From Heloderma charlesbogerti (Eukaryota > Chordata > Lepidosauria > Squamata > Helodermatidae): DNA of 64,000 bases. Positions within the stretch are counted from its first letter, which is position 1, and each line of letters starts with the position of its first letter. Positions 44,486-54,551 of the stretch are shown here, piece by piece. The position numbers and the translations under genes were made by a program. The notes beneath the pieces are model-generated. The model was not told the origin of the DNA, did not search any database, and saw only the letters and a list, made by a program, of their open reading frames with translations. Where the stretch lies: assembly GCA_026122225.1 (NCBI GenBank), contig JANEZZ010002201.1, positions 1,634,778 through 1,698,777 of the forward strand. The letters run 5' to 3'.

Positions 44486-45395
44486 ATCTGTCACCTCTAT
44501 TCCATTCATTTCTTTGGGAGGTCAATACACATCTGTTCTCTCAAGCCTCCTGAGATCTGGAAGGTATCTCTTGTTGAATGAATGGAATGCTGTTGCTGCT
44601 GTCAAACTGCTGCTGGGTTTTTGGAAAACGTTTTGGTGTGTTTTGGTTTGTTATGGTCTTATGTTTTGATTGGAATGCCCATAACTAATACTGACAGCAT
44701 AGCCTTACAGCTGGAGCAAGGAGATTTTCCTTGGTTTTAAGTCAAGGGAAACATAGTTCTTTTTAGCCCTGCCTGCTTGCCTCACACCGGATTCTCCTGA
44801 AACCATACTGAGCCATGCTTCTGCTACAACAGAGCAGGAACAGAGGACTGGGATGCTTAAATAATTGTAAAGTCAACTGATTTGAGAAATTAGGGCTTCA
44901 GAAAATCTGTATCCCTAGTGCCTATTGAATCCAAGATCAGGGAGCATCATGAGCTCAATAAATCATGCCAGAAAAACATTATTGCTTTGGAATGAAATTA
45001 AAACCACACCAGATGAGGGAACGTAAGTGGGCTGGTAATACTGATTTTAAAACAGAAGACCTTATTATTGCAACTTACATAATCTGGCTTCACAATTGAG
45101 TATGCAAAGTTTTTGGATAGGAATACTGGCATGAGGACTGGAAAAATACAGCTAGCAAGTCAACAACAACAACAACAACAACAAGGAATAAAGGGAATTA
45201 TATTATTAATGGGGAAACAATGCAGTAAAGAACTGCAACTATGCATGTGGTTAGTTTGTGTATTATTTTCAGGCTTCATTGCTGCACCAGACTTGGGATG
45301 GGTGTGTTTCTCCAAAGAGAAAACCTTCAGAGGGTGTTCTTCAGGGATCTTTACCAGGGGTTTTTACTATCCGAGTCTTAAATGGAAATATCAAG
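44486..45395. repeat. mostly unassigned sequence with (CAA)n
   Basis: No gene seen. A (caa)n microsatellite of about 8 units lies at 45161-45184. Confidence 0.55.
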
Positions 45396-45928
45396 TAAGG
45401 CTGCGCACGGACCCCCCACTTTGCTTTGGATGCTAATTCAGACTGTCTGAAGCAGCCTTGCCTCACTTCAGACTGATTCAGACCCAATCTGCTTTGCTTC
45501 AGATTTGGATCTAAAGTGAGATTCGGGTATACGAATTATTTGGATTTAATGTTCTTCCATTGACTTGCATTGGAAAACAGATATGGCCATAACGTTTTCA
45601 GTTTTTATGATAAATATATGATAATTGGAGACCTGGCAGGCCCCATGGAGGTGATTCCATCTGCCAAATTTCAGACAGTTTGGCCAAGTAGTTTTTGTGC
45701 TAGGCACAGATAAAATGTGCTGTTCTCAGAAACTCAAACTAAAGGGATAATCAGAGAAGTCAATTGTTTGAGTGGTGATTAGGAGGAGGTCACTATCTCC
45801 AATCTCTGGTGTAGGCATCTCTGAAGTGCAAAATAAGCCCTATTCCCTAGTACTTCTTTCCTATGCAGCTTCACAGTGAATGACCTCAGGCTTTCTTTGG
45901 CTGAATGGAATACAGTTTACCTAGGAAA

Positions 45929-46796
45929 TAGGGAAGTTGGAGAATTTCTCCCCTAATCTTCGGGGGGCCAAGCGCCAATGCATTCGGCCCCCCGAAATTG
46001 GCGGTGAAATTCTCCGACCCCCCCAGGATGGGACTTACCTTTGGCGAATGTCCCTCCTGGCGGCGGGTCCCGGCGGCGATTCGTCGGCCTTTCGTCGGGG
46101 CGGGGGCGGCAGCCGGTCTTCCGACCGGCTGCCGCCACTGCCATTACAAAGTGTAAAAAAACCCCAAAACCCCGTGATAGGCTACGTAACGATTAACATA
46201 GCCTATCACAGCTAGATTTCCAAAGTCAGTCGTGATAGGCTACGTAAATCCTTATGTAGCCTATCACGGGTGACTTTGAAAAAAAAAAAAAAGTGCGTAC
46301 GCGAATGGCGGTGCCCATAGGGCGCCACCATTTGCGTTCCTTATTTGGTCCCGGTAGTCTACGTAAAGATTTACGTAGACTACCGGGACCAAATAAGGAA
46401 CGCAAATGGCGGCGCCCATAGGCCACCGCCATTTGCGTACGTGCTTTTTTTTTTTTTCAAAGTCACCCGTGATAGGCTATGTAACGATTAACATAGCCTA
46501 TCATGGCTGTCTTTGGAAATCTAGCCGTGATAGGCTACGTTAATCGTTACGTAGCCTATCACGGTTTTGTTTTTTTGTTTTTTTACACTTTGTTTCGCGG
46601 CCGGCGAGACGAGGCACTTCTTCCCGGCCTGAATTTCGGCCAGGCGAGGCAGGAAGCCTCCCGCCCCGGCCTGAATTTTGGCCGGGCAAGGCGGGACGGC
46701 TCCCCCCCCGCCTGAACTTCGGGGGGAGAAGGGAAGCACCTCCCCCCCACCGCAAAGCACCCCTGCAAAAAGGTAAGTGTCTTTCGTACATCCCTA
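45929..46796. mobile_element. hairpin-array hAT-like element, copy 7 (A...B), TSD
   Basis: Starts TAGGGAAGTTGGAGAATTTC and ends TCTTTCGTACATCCCTA. Exact TSD CTAGGAAA (45921-45928, 46797-46804). It has four GATAGGCTACGTAA palindromes (about 46174, 46232, 46468, 46526) arranged symmetrically around a central pair of GCAAATGGCGG hairpins and a TAGTCTACGTAAAGATTTAC palindrome, so that most of the element is one large nested palindrome. The aaaggtaagtgtc donor-like motif is near 46770. Confidence 0.93.
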
Positions 46797-47205
46797 CTAG
46801 GAAAACAGGCTGGCAGGTAGGCTGGCAGAAGAGTTTTGTGCAATGTGCTTTTTACAGATCTCAAAGAGCTATAACTTTTCACTGGTTGCACAGAAGTGCA
46901 TGAAATCTGAGGAATCGGCAGCCCCCATGCCAAGACCCTGAAGATGCCTCATATTGGGCTTGCTTTGCCACACGATGTAGTATCAAATTTAAATAATATA
47001 TGTTAATGTGTGTAGTGCTTTGCCCACTATATTTTGAAATGTGGACTTGTGTGTAGTCATTTGCCATACAGTGTTTGCTTGACCCCCCACACACACACCT
47101 GCGCAAGTAAAAGAAAAGCAAATACAGATTTGCTACCTATAAGCAAAGAAAAGGGTTTTTAATTTTATTTTTTAAGGGAAAAGATATAGAGTTCAGAAAT
47201 GGGAA

Positions 47206-47640
47206 GGGAAGGAATGCAGGAATTGAGAAAGGTGGGGCAGGGGGAGAGAGAGAAAGCCAAGATCAAGGAAAGGGAAGTATTAATTTTTGTATATATATTT
47301 ATATATATTGGGTTTTTTAATAAATAGGAAAGAAAGAAAGAAAGAAAGAAAGAAAGAGGGAAAACTACTAAGAAATAGTTGAATTGAGAAGGGTGGGGGT
47401 GGCAAAGAACAAGGCAAGGCAGGAAACTAAAGTACTTTTTTTTAAAATAAAGAATCTAGAGAAAGGGAAAACTAATAAGAAAAGTTGAATTGAGAAGGGT
47501 GGCGTGGAAGGCAAAGAAAAAGGCAAGGAAAGGAGGAAACTAAAGTACTTTTTAAATGTTTTTGGTTTTTAAAATAAAGAATCTAGAAAAGAATCAAAAG
47601 GAAGAGCTGAATTGAGAAGGGCTGGGTTGGTGAGAAGAAC
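47206..47640 (+). repeat. imperfect tandem repeat with (GAAA)n
   Basis: ttgaattgagaagggtgg-type units recur at about 47216, 47379, 47484 and 47606, with shared aaactaaagtactttttaaa and aaataaagaatctagaaa blocks, at spacings of 105-160 bp. A (gaaa)n run is at about 47330-47356, and an (ac)n run follows at about 47656-47671. Confidence 0.75.
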
Positions 47641-47813
47641 GACAAAGCAGTACAACACACACACACACACTACTCAGATCTAGCCAACTAACCAACTCTG
47701 ACCAGCTCTCTGTCACACAATGAAACAAACAAAGGCTGATCTCCAATATATACAATATCCCCACGCCCCACCTCCTCCACCACCACTGTCACTGATTGGA
47801 GACTGGTGGGTTT

Positions 47814-50800
47814 GTTGTTGTTGTTGTTGTTCAGTCGTTCAGTCGTGTCCGACTCTTCGTGACCCCATGGACCATAGCACGCCAGGCCTTCCTGTCCTGC
47901 GCTCTCTCCTGGAGCGTGCTCAAGTCCATATTCATTGCATCGGTGATGCTATCCAGCCATCTCATCCTCTGCCGTCCCCTTCTCCTTTTGCCTTCAGTCT
48001 TTCCCAGCATCAGGGTCTTTTCCAGGGAGTTTTCTCTTCGCATTAGGTGGCCAAAATATTGGAGCTTCAGCTTCATTATCTGTCCTTCCAATGAGCACTC
48101 AGGGTTGATTTCCTTTAGGATGGACTGATTTGACCTCCTTGCAGTCCAGGGGACTCGTAAGAGTCTTCTCCAGCACCACAGTTCGAAAGCATCAATTCTT
48201 CGGCGCTCAGCCTTCCTTATAGTCCAGCTCTCACAGCCATACATTACTACTGGGAAAACCATAGCTTTGATTAGACGGACCTTTGTCGGCAAGGTGATGT
48301 CTGTGCTTCTTACTATGCTGTCTAGGTTTGCCATAGCTTTCCTCCCAAGGAGCAAGCGTCTTTTAATTTCATGGCTACAGTCACCGTCTGCGGTGATCTT
48401 GGAGCCCAAGAAAGTAAAATCTGTCACTGCTTCCATTTCTTCCCCTTCTATATGCCAGGAAGTGATAGGGCCAGATGACATGATCTTAGTTTTTTTAATG
48501 TTGAGTTTCAAACCAGCTTTTGCACTCTCCTCTTTCACCCTCAACAAGAGGCTCTTGAGATCCTCTTCGCTTTCTGCCATTAGGGTGGTATCGTCTGCAT
48601 ATCGGACGTTGTTGATAATTCTCCCGGCAATCTTAATTCCGACCTGTGATTCATCCAACCCGGCATTTCTCATGATGTACTCTGCATATAAGTTAAATAA
48701 GCAGGGTGACAATATGCAGCCTTGTCGTACTCCTTTCCCAATTTTGAACCAATCGGTTGTTCCATGTCTGGTTCTTACTGTTGCTTCTTGACCCTTGTAC
48801 AGGTTTCTCAGGAGACAGGTAAGGTGGTCTGGTACTCCCATCTCTTTAAGAATTTGCCACAGTTTGTTGTGATCCACACAATCAAAGGCTTTAGCGTAGT
48901 CAATGAAGCAGAAATAGACATTTTTCTGGAATTCTCTTGCTTTCTCCATGATGCAGTGAATGTTGGCGATTTGATCTCTAGTTCCTCTGCCTCTTCTAAA
49001 CCCAGCTTGTACTTCCGGTAGTTCTCGGTTCGCATACTGCTGAAGCCTAGCTTGTAGGATTTTGAGCATCACCTTGCTGGCATGTGAAATGAGCGCAATG
49101 GTGCGGTAGTTTGAACACTCTTTGGCGTTGCCCTTCTTTGGAATTGGAATGTAAACTGACCTTTTCCAGTCTTGTGGCCACTGTTGAGTGTTCCAGATTT
49201 GTTGGCATATTGAATGCAGCACTTTAACAGCATCATCTTTTAGGATTTTAAATAGCTCAGCTGGAATATTGTCATCTCCGCTAGCTTTGTTGTTACTAAT
49301 GCTTCCTAAGGCCCACTTGACTTCACGCTCTAGGATGTCCGGCTCAAGTTCAGTGACCGCACTATCATGGCTATCAGGGACATTCAGATCTTTCCTGTAT
49401 AGTTCTTCTGTGTATTCTTGCCACCTCTTCTTAATCTCATCTGCTTCTGTTAGGTCCCTGCCTTCTTTGTCCTTTATCATGCCCGTCTTTGCACAAAACG
49501 TTCCCTTGAGATCTCCGATTTTCTTGAAGAGATCTCTAGTCTTTCCCATTCTGTTGTTTTCCTCGATTTCTTTGCATTGTTCATTTAAGAAGGCCTTCTT
49601 GTCTCTCCTTGCTATTCTCTGGAACTCTGCATTCAGTTGGGTATATCTTCCCCTTTCTCCCTTGCTTTTCGCTTCCCTTCTTTCCTCAGCTACTTGTAAA
49701 GCCTCATCAGACAGCCACTTGGCTTTCTTGCATTTCTTTTTCTTTGGGACGGATTTCGTTGCTGCCTCCTGAACAATGTTACGGACCTCCGTCCATAGTT
49801 CCTCAGGCACTCTGTCTATCAGGTCTAATCCCTGAAATCTATTCCTCACCTCCACTGTATATTCATCAGGGATATGATTTAGGTCATACCTGAATGGTTT
49901 AGTGGTTTTCCCGACTTTCTTCAATTTAAGCCGAAATTTTGCAAGAAGCAGCTCATGATCTGAGCCACAGTCAGCTCCAGGTTTTGTTTTTACTGACTGT
50001 ATGGAGCTTCTCCATCTTTGGCTGCAAAGGACATAATCAATCTGATTTCGATAATGACCATCTGGTGACGTCCATGTGTAGAGTCGCCTCTTGTGCTGTT
50101 GGAAAAGAGTGTTTGCTATGATCAGCATGTTCTCTTGGCAAAACTCTATTAGCTTTTGTCCTGCTTCATTTTGTACACCAAGGCCATGCCTGCCTGTTAT
50201 CCCGGTGATTTCTTGACTTCCTACTTTAGCATTCCAATCTCCTATGATGAAGAGGACATCTTTTTTTGGTGTTAGTTCTAGAAGGTGTTGTAGGTCTTCA
50301 TAGAACCGATCAACCTCAGCTTCTTCGGCCTCAGTGGTTGGGGCATAGACTTGAATTACTGTGATGTTGAATGGTTTGCCTTGGATTCGTACTGAGATCA
50401 TTCTATCATTTTTAAGATTGTACCCCAGTACTGCTTTTCCCACCCTTTTGTTGACTATGAGTGCTACTCCATTTCCTCTAAGGGATTCTTGCCCACAATA
50501 GTAGATATGATGGTCACCTGAATTAAATTCACCCATGCCTGTCCATTTTAGTTCACTGATTCCCAGGATGTCGATGTTCAATCTTGCCATCTCATGTTTG
50601 ACCACCTCCAGCTTACCTTGATTCATTGATCTGACATTCCAGGTTCCTAAACAATATTGTTCTTTACAGCATCGGATTTTCTTTTCACCGCCAGACACAT
50701 CCACAGCTGAGTGTCCTTTCGGCTTTGGCCCAGCCGCTTCATTCTTTCTGGCGCTACTTGGAAATACCCTCTGCTCTTCCCCAGTAGCATATTGGACACC

Positions 50801-51039
50801 TTCCGACCTGAGGGGCTCATCTTCCGGCGTCATATCTTTTAGCCTTGTGATACGTTCCATGGGGTTTTCTTGGCAAGAATACTGGAGTGGGTTGCCATTT
50901 CCTTCTCTAGTGGACCACATTTTGTCAGAACTCTCTGCCATGACCTGTCCGTCTTGGGTGGCCCTGCACGGCATAGCTTATGGCTTCACTGAGTTACTCA
51001 AGCCCCTTCGCCACAACAAGGCAGTGATCCATGAAGGGG
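47814..51039 (-). mobile_element. BovB (RTE) LINE, full length and open, 11 bp TSD
   Basis: 3226 bp minus-strand BovB with exact TSD CTGGTGGGTTT (47803-47813 and 51040-51050). The 3' end has a (gtt)n run on the top strand, i.e. the CAA-type RTE tail; the 5' end is the ccacaacaaggcagtgatcc block shared with the copy at 24551. The exact TSD and the uninterrupted reading frame indicate a young insertion. Confidence 0.96.
47831..50974 (-). CDS. BovB endonuclease-reverse transcriptase, intact 1047 codons
   Basis: One continuous frame from a methionine at 50974 to a stop at 47831. Residues 1-105 form a variable N-terminus. Residues about 108-350 are an APE-type endonuclease: GTWNVRSMNQGK (110-121) with the catalytic N, ISELKW with the catalytic E (139-144), GDWNAKVG (245-252), and the terminal GSDH (337-340). 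Residues about 555-850 are a reverse transcriptase: FIDYAKAFD (690-698), GVRQGCILSP (748-757) and the palm YADD (792-795). The C-terminus has the RTE-specific YGCESWTIRKAERRRIDAFE and RQRMRWLDSITDAMNMD blocks. Length and order agree with complete BovB proteins. It would nick chromosomal DNA and copy its own RNA. No inactivating change is visible; whether this locus is transcribed is unknown. The first in-frame ATG was taken; a later ATG at residue 12 is possible. Confidence 0.93.
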   Translation of the reverse strand: MPCRATQDGQVMAESSDKMWSTREGNGNPLQYSCQENPMERITRLKDMTPEDEPLRSEGVQYATGEEQRVFPSSARKNEAAGPKPKGHSAVDVSGGEKKIRCCKEQYCLGTWNVRSMNQGKLEVVKHEMARLNIDILGISELKWTGMGEFNSGDHHIYYCGQESLRGNGVALIVNKRVGKAVLGYNLKNDRMISVRIQGKPFNITVIQVYAPTTEAEEAEVDRFYEDLQHLLELTPKKDVLFIIGDWNAKVGSQEITGITGRHGLGVQNEAGQKLIEFCQENMLIIANTLFQQHKRRLYTWTSPDGHYRNQIDYVLCSQRWRSSIQSVKTKPGADCGSDHELLLAKFRLKLKKVGKTTKPFRYDLNHIPDEYTVEVRNRFQGLDLIDRVPEELWTEVRNIVQEAATKSVPKKKKCKKAKWLSDEALQVAEERREAKSKGERGRYTQLNAEFQRIARRDKKAFLNEQCKEIEENNRMGKTRDLFKKIGDLKGTFCAKTGMIKDKEGRDLTEADEIKKRWQEYTEELYRKDLNVPDSHDSAVTELEPDILEREVKWALGSISNNKASGDDNIPAELFKILKDDAVKVLHSICQQIWNTQQWPQDWKRSVYIPIPKKGNAKECSNYRTIALISHASKVMLKILQARLQQYANRELPEVQAGFRRGRGTRDQIANIHCIMEKAREFQKNVYFCFIDYAKAFDCVDHNKLWQILKEMGVPDHLTCLLRNLYKGQEATVRTRHGTTDWFKIGKGVRQGCILSPCLFNLYAEYIMRNAGLDESQVGIKIAGRIINNVRYADDTTLMAESEEDLKSLLLRVKEESAKAGLKLNIKKTKIMSSGPITSWHIEGEEMEAVTDFTFLGSKITADGDCSHEIKRRLLLGRKAMANLDSIVRSTDITLPTKVRLIKAMVFPVVMYGCESWTIRKAERRRIDAFELWCWRRLLRVPWTARRSNQSILKEINPECSLEGQIMKLKLQYFGHLMRRENSLEKTLMLGKTEGKRRRGRQRMRWLDSITDAMNMDLSTLQERAQDRKAWRAMVHGVTKSRTRLND

Positions 51040-51375
51040 CTGGTGGGTTTAGTTCAGCCCTAATTTGGCAACTAGAATTGCCATTTGCAAAGCTCCCTCC
51101 TCCTCCTCCTCTCCCCTTCCTCCCACGTCCTCTTCCTTGCCCCTTTCCTAATCTTTCACAAGTTGATACATTTAGAGACAGGCTGTCTGGGCTTCAGAAG
51201 GCATCAGAATAGCTCCAAATCTCCAAGGTGGACAGAGGCACTTCGGCAGTCACCGGCTTTGCTTCGGACCGCCTCAGTGCTGGTCTGATTTGCTTCGAAT
51301 CTCAACAAGGGACCCCTGAAGCAGCCCGATTCACTTCAGTATTTGGATTCAGCACCAAAGTTATGCACAGCCCTA

Positions 51376-52654
51376 TTATTTTCAACTCTTCCTAGATCCT
51401 AGAGAGGAAGGCCAAAGGAACTGTGACATGGGTCTTAGTACCATTTAACGAAATTACTCCAGGTCCCTCAGCTTACCACTGAAGAAGATCAAAGCAAAAG
51501 TGTTTAATTGAACTGCCCACTTGTGCTATCCCCACATAGGTCACAGCGGCTTTGGTGAACTATGAAAAGCACATGGAGCCAGTTCAAGGCAGCCTTACCC
51601 TGCCAAAGTGTTTGCCATGAGCATCAGGCCCAGTTGGATGCTGGCTAAAGGATTCTGCCCACTGCTGGGACTTATGGTTCCTGGCTGCATAAGGATTGTG
51701 GTATGGAACTCTTAGGATTAACTATTCGCTATTGATCATAGCCACTCTTGCTATTGATCATAGCCACAACAAACCATCACAAGCTTCCAATGTTCACTTG
51801 GAACTCCATGGAAGCATGGTCTGCCCTATTCACTTCTATGATGGAAAGAGCTGTATCTACAGATCTGAACTGCAAAGCTTGCCATGACACTGAATGGGCA
51901 GCCCTGGTTCACTCTGAGCTTCATACGTGCAACAGAACACCAGTGGGGACACTGGAGCTGTTGTATCATGGTTTCTTGTCTAATCACACTGTGCTGGGTG
52001 TCTCATACCACAGTATCTATTTTGCTCTGCATGCTATTTTCATGGCACTTCATAGCAAAGAGGAACAGTATCCTCTCTTTCTCCCAGTGAAAGTACAACT
52101 CAGTGAAGAGTTCGAAAAACAACAAACTCACAAAGTTTACAGAGTGTTTATTACACATTTCTCACACTAGTGGCAAAATAAAATTAAAGAAACTACAATC
52201 TGCTGGCAAGTAAGAAATATCTTTAAGGCTGTTGCTTAGTTGTTTTCTCTGTGCAATTAAATTGGCTTTCTGCCTACAAGGCTGAGAAGATATGCCTTCA
52301 GTTATTACAAATAAAGAAAGGTTCCAACCACACTGTGGAACAGCACAAGATTAAGCAAAACAGAGCTGTAGGTTTCATTAAAAATGCAATAGACACTTGC
52401 TGTCTGTAGTTTTCCAGGCCTTTGATGGTGAGAGGGTAGAGGGATGAAGTGGAAAGCTACTTAAAACATTTCTCCCCCTCTCCTCTTAGCTTTGAATTAA
52501 TTTCAGGGAGATTTTCCATTTATTTGTAATTAGGCAGAAGGAACATATAACTGTGGGGCTGGTAAATACTTGACACAACATTCAGTGAAATGTAGTTTAT
52601 AGAGATTGGGCTTGACATAGTTTATGATGCAAAATAGCTTACTCTTATGCTGTA
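51376..52654. other. no recognised feature
   Basis: About 1.3 kb with short frames only. I see no conserved coding motif or named repeat. Confidence 0.5.
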
Positions 52655-52675
52655 CCACAAGAAGAAGGGGTAACA

Positions 52676-53197
52676 ATGGACGAAGGCTCATGCACTGCAA
52701 CAGAGAGAACAGCTCTGATGGCGCCCAATAATAGTCCTCACAAACAAGTAGGAAGAAAGCCAGACCATGAAGCACATGGTCTTCGATGTCTATATGCTAA
52801 TGCCCAGAGTATGGGAAACAAACAGAACGAACTTGAACTCTTAATACAGGAGGGAAATTATGACTTGATAGGTATAACTGAGACTTGGTGGGATGACTCT
52901 CATGACTGGAATACAGCAATTGAAGGGTATAACAGGAGGAACAGAAAGGGAGGTGGGGTTGCACTATATGTTGAAAATATGTATCTCTTCACAGAAATGC
53001 AGGAGGATGAGCTTGGTAGCCCCATCAAGAACATCTGGGTTAAAATAAATGCAGCAAAGAATAAAAGGAACATGGTGGTCAGAGTCTACTACCAACCACC
53101 CAATCAAGGAGAAGACGAGGATGAAACTTTTGAAAAGCAAATAGCCAATATTTCAAGGAAGCATGATGTAGTAGTAATGGGGGACTTCAATTTCCCC
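52676..53197 (+). pseudogene. CR1 ORF2 endonuclease, first part
   Basis: Frame from a methionine at 52676 through NAQSMGNKQNELELLI, LIGITETWWDDSHDW and YYQPPNQGE to VVMGDFNFP, where hairpin-array copy 8 interrupts. Relative to the copy at 40.6 kb it has lost a few codons after EGYN (the NLFKK segment), and P-to-Q style changes appear in the YYRPP block. This copy has an upstream ATG in frame with the endonuclease, which suggests where CR1 ORF2 starts. Confidence 0.88.
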
Positions 53198-54021
53198 TAG
53201 GGATGGCAGAGAATTCTGCCACGGATCTCAGTGAGGCCGAATGCCAGTGCATTTGGCCCCCCGAACTCCATGGCGGAACGGCCTGCCCCCCCCGCCCCCC
53301 ACGGATCCCCCCTGGGACGAGACTTACCTGGGGCAGATCTTCCGGCCAGTGGAGGCTCCGGCGGTGGCTTTGGCGGTGGCAGCTGCGGCGGCTGGTCTTC
53401 CAACCGGCTGCCGCCACCACCATTTCCAGTGTTGTAAAAACAAACAAACAAAAACACGATGTGATAGGCTATGTAAATCTTTACATAGCCTATCATGTCT
53501 GACTTTAAAAAACACACACACATGTACGCAAATGGCGGCGGCTATGGCCGCCACCATTTGTATTCCTTATTTTTGGCCGTCTTAGTCTACGTAAATATTT
53601 ACGTAGACTAAGATGGCGAAAATAAGGGGGAACGCAAATAGCATCCGCTACACTATTTGCGTTCCCCTTATTTTTGCCGTCTTAGTCTACGTAAATATTT
53701 ACGTAGACTAAGACGGCCAAAAATAAGGAACGCAAATGGCGGCGGCCGTAGCCGCTGCCATTTGTGTATGCGCGTTTTGTTTTGTTTTTAAAGTCAGACA
53801 TGATAGGCTATGTAAAGATTTACATAGCCTATCACGGCTGACTACAGGGACGCAAACGGCGGTGGCTACGGTCGCCATCATTTGCATCCCTGCTAGCCAG
53901 CGGCCGGATGCCCGGCTGTTGGCGGAGCCGGCCGGCCAGGATTCCGGGGGGAGGGACGGAACGCCTCCCCCGCCCAGCGGAACCCGGCGGAGCCAGGTAA
54001 GGGCACTTTCATACATCCCTA
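53198..54021. mobile_element. hairpin-array hAT-like element, copy 8 (A...B), TSD
   Basis: TAGGGATGGCAGAGAATTC start; end GCACTTTCATACATCCCTA. Exact TSD ATTTCCCC (53190-53197, 54022-54029) within the CR1 GDFNFP codons. Two GATAGGCTATGTAA palindromes (about 53460, 53800) flank a symmetrical core of GCAAATGGCGG and TTAGTCTACGTAAATATTTA hairpins. A good reference copy of the family. Confidence 0.94.
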
Positions 54022-54551
54022 ATTTCCCCAATATTTGTTGAGAGACAAATTCTGCAAAACATGGCCCCTGCAGGAAATTCCTGACTTGTGTGGCAGATAA
54101 CTTCCTTCTACAGAAAGTAGTTAAAGGAACTAGAGGATCGGCTATCCTTGACTTGATCCTAACCAACAGAGATGACTTAGTGGATAAAGTAGCAGTTATA
54201 GGAACTCTGGGGGAAAGTGACCATGTTATACTTGAGTTCTTGGTTCTTCTAAAGGAAGCAAAAGCCGAGTGCAGCCAAACGTATACTCTGGATTTTAGGA
54301 AAGCCAATTTTAATAAACTCAGATCAGTGATAAGTAAGGTCCCATGGAAAGCGACTCTAACAAGAAAAGGAGTCCAAGATGGGTGGGAGTGTCTAAAAAA
54401 GGAAATTCTCAAGGCACAATTACAAACAATTCCAACAAGAAGAAAAGGTGGAAGCAACAGAAGAAGCCAATGTGGCCTCATAAAAAGCTAAGAGATGACC
54501 TGAAAACAAAAAAAAGCAGACATATAGGAAGTGGAAGGAAGGACAAGCAAC
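54022..54551 (+). pseudogene. CR1 ORF2 endonuclease, second part
   Basis: Resumes with NFPNIC-type sequence (its first codon position is disturbed, ggagac to gagagac near 54040), then LTCVADNFLLQK, SAILDLILTNRDDLVDKVAV, GESDHVILEFLV and the linker RKGVQDGWECLKKEILKAQ. Small insertions and deletions shift the frame near 54240 and 54455. It stops at the site where copy 9 is inserted. Confidence 0.85.

Larger units (their letters stand above)
45396..51375. mobile_element. hAT-like remnant hosting nested insertions
   Basis: TAAGGCTGCGCACGG at 45396 and the inverse of its right counterpart (tatgcacagcccta, ends 51375) form terminal inverted repeats. Both sides carry related inner sequence (gctttgcttcagatttgg at the left; tttgcttcggaccgcctc, gatttgcttcgaatct at the right). 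Without copy 7 (45929-46796) and BovB (47814-51039) it would be about 1.9 kb. No matching 8 bp TSD, so the boundaries are tentative. Confidence 0.5.
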
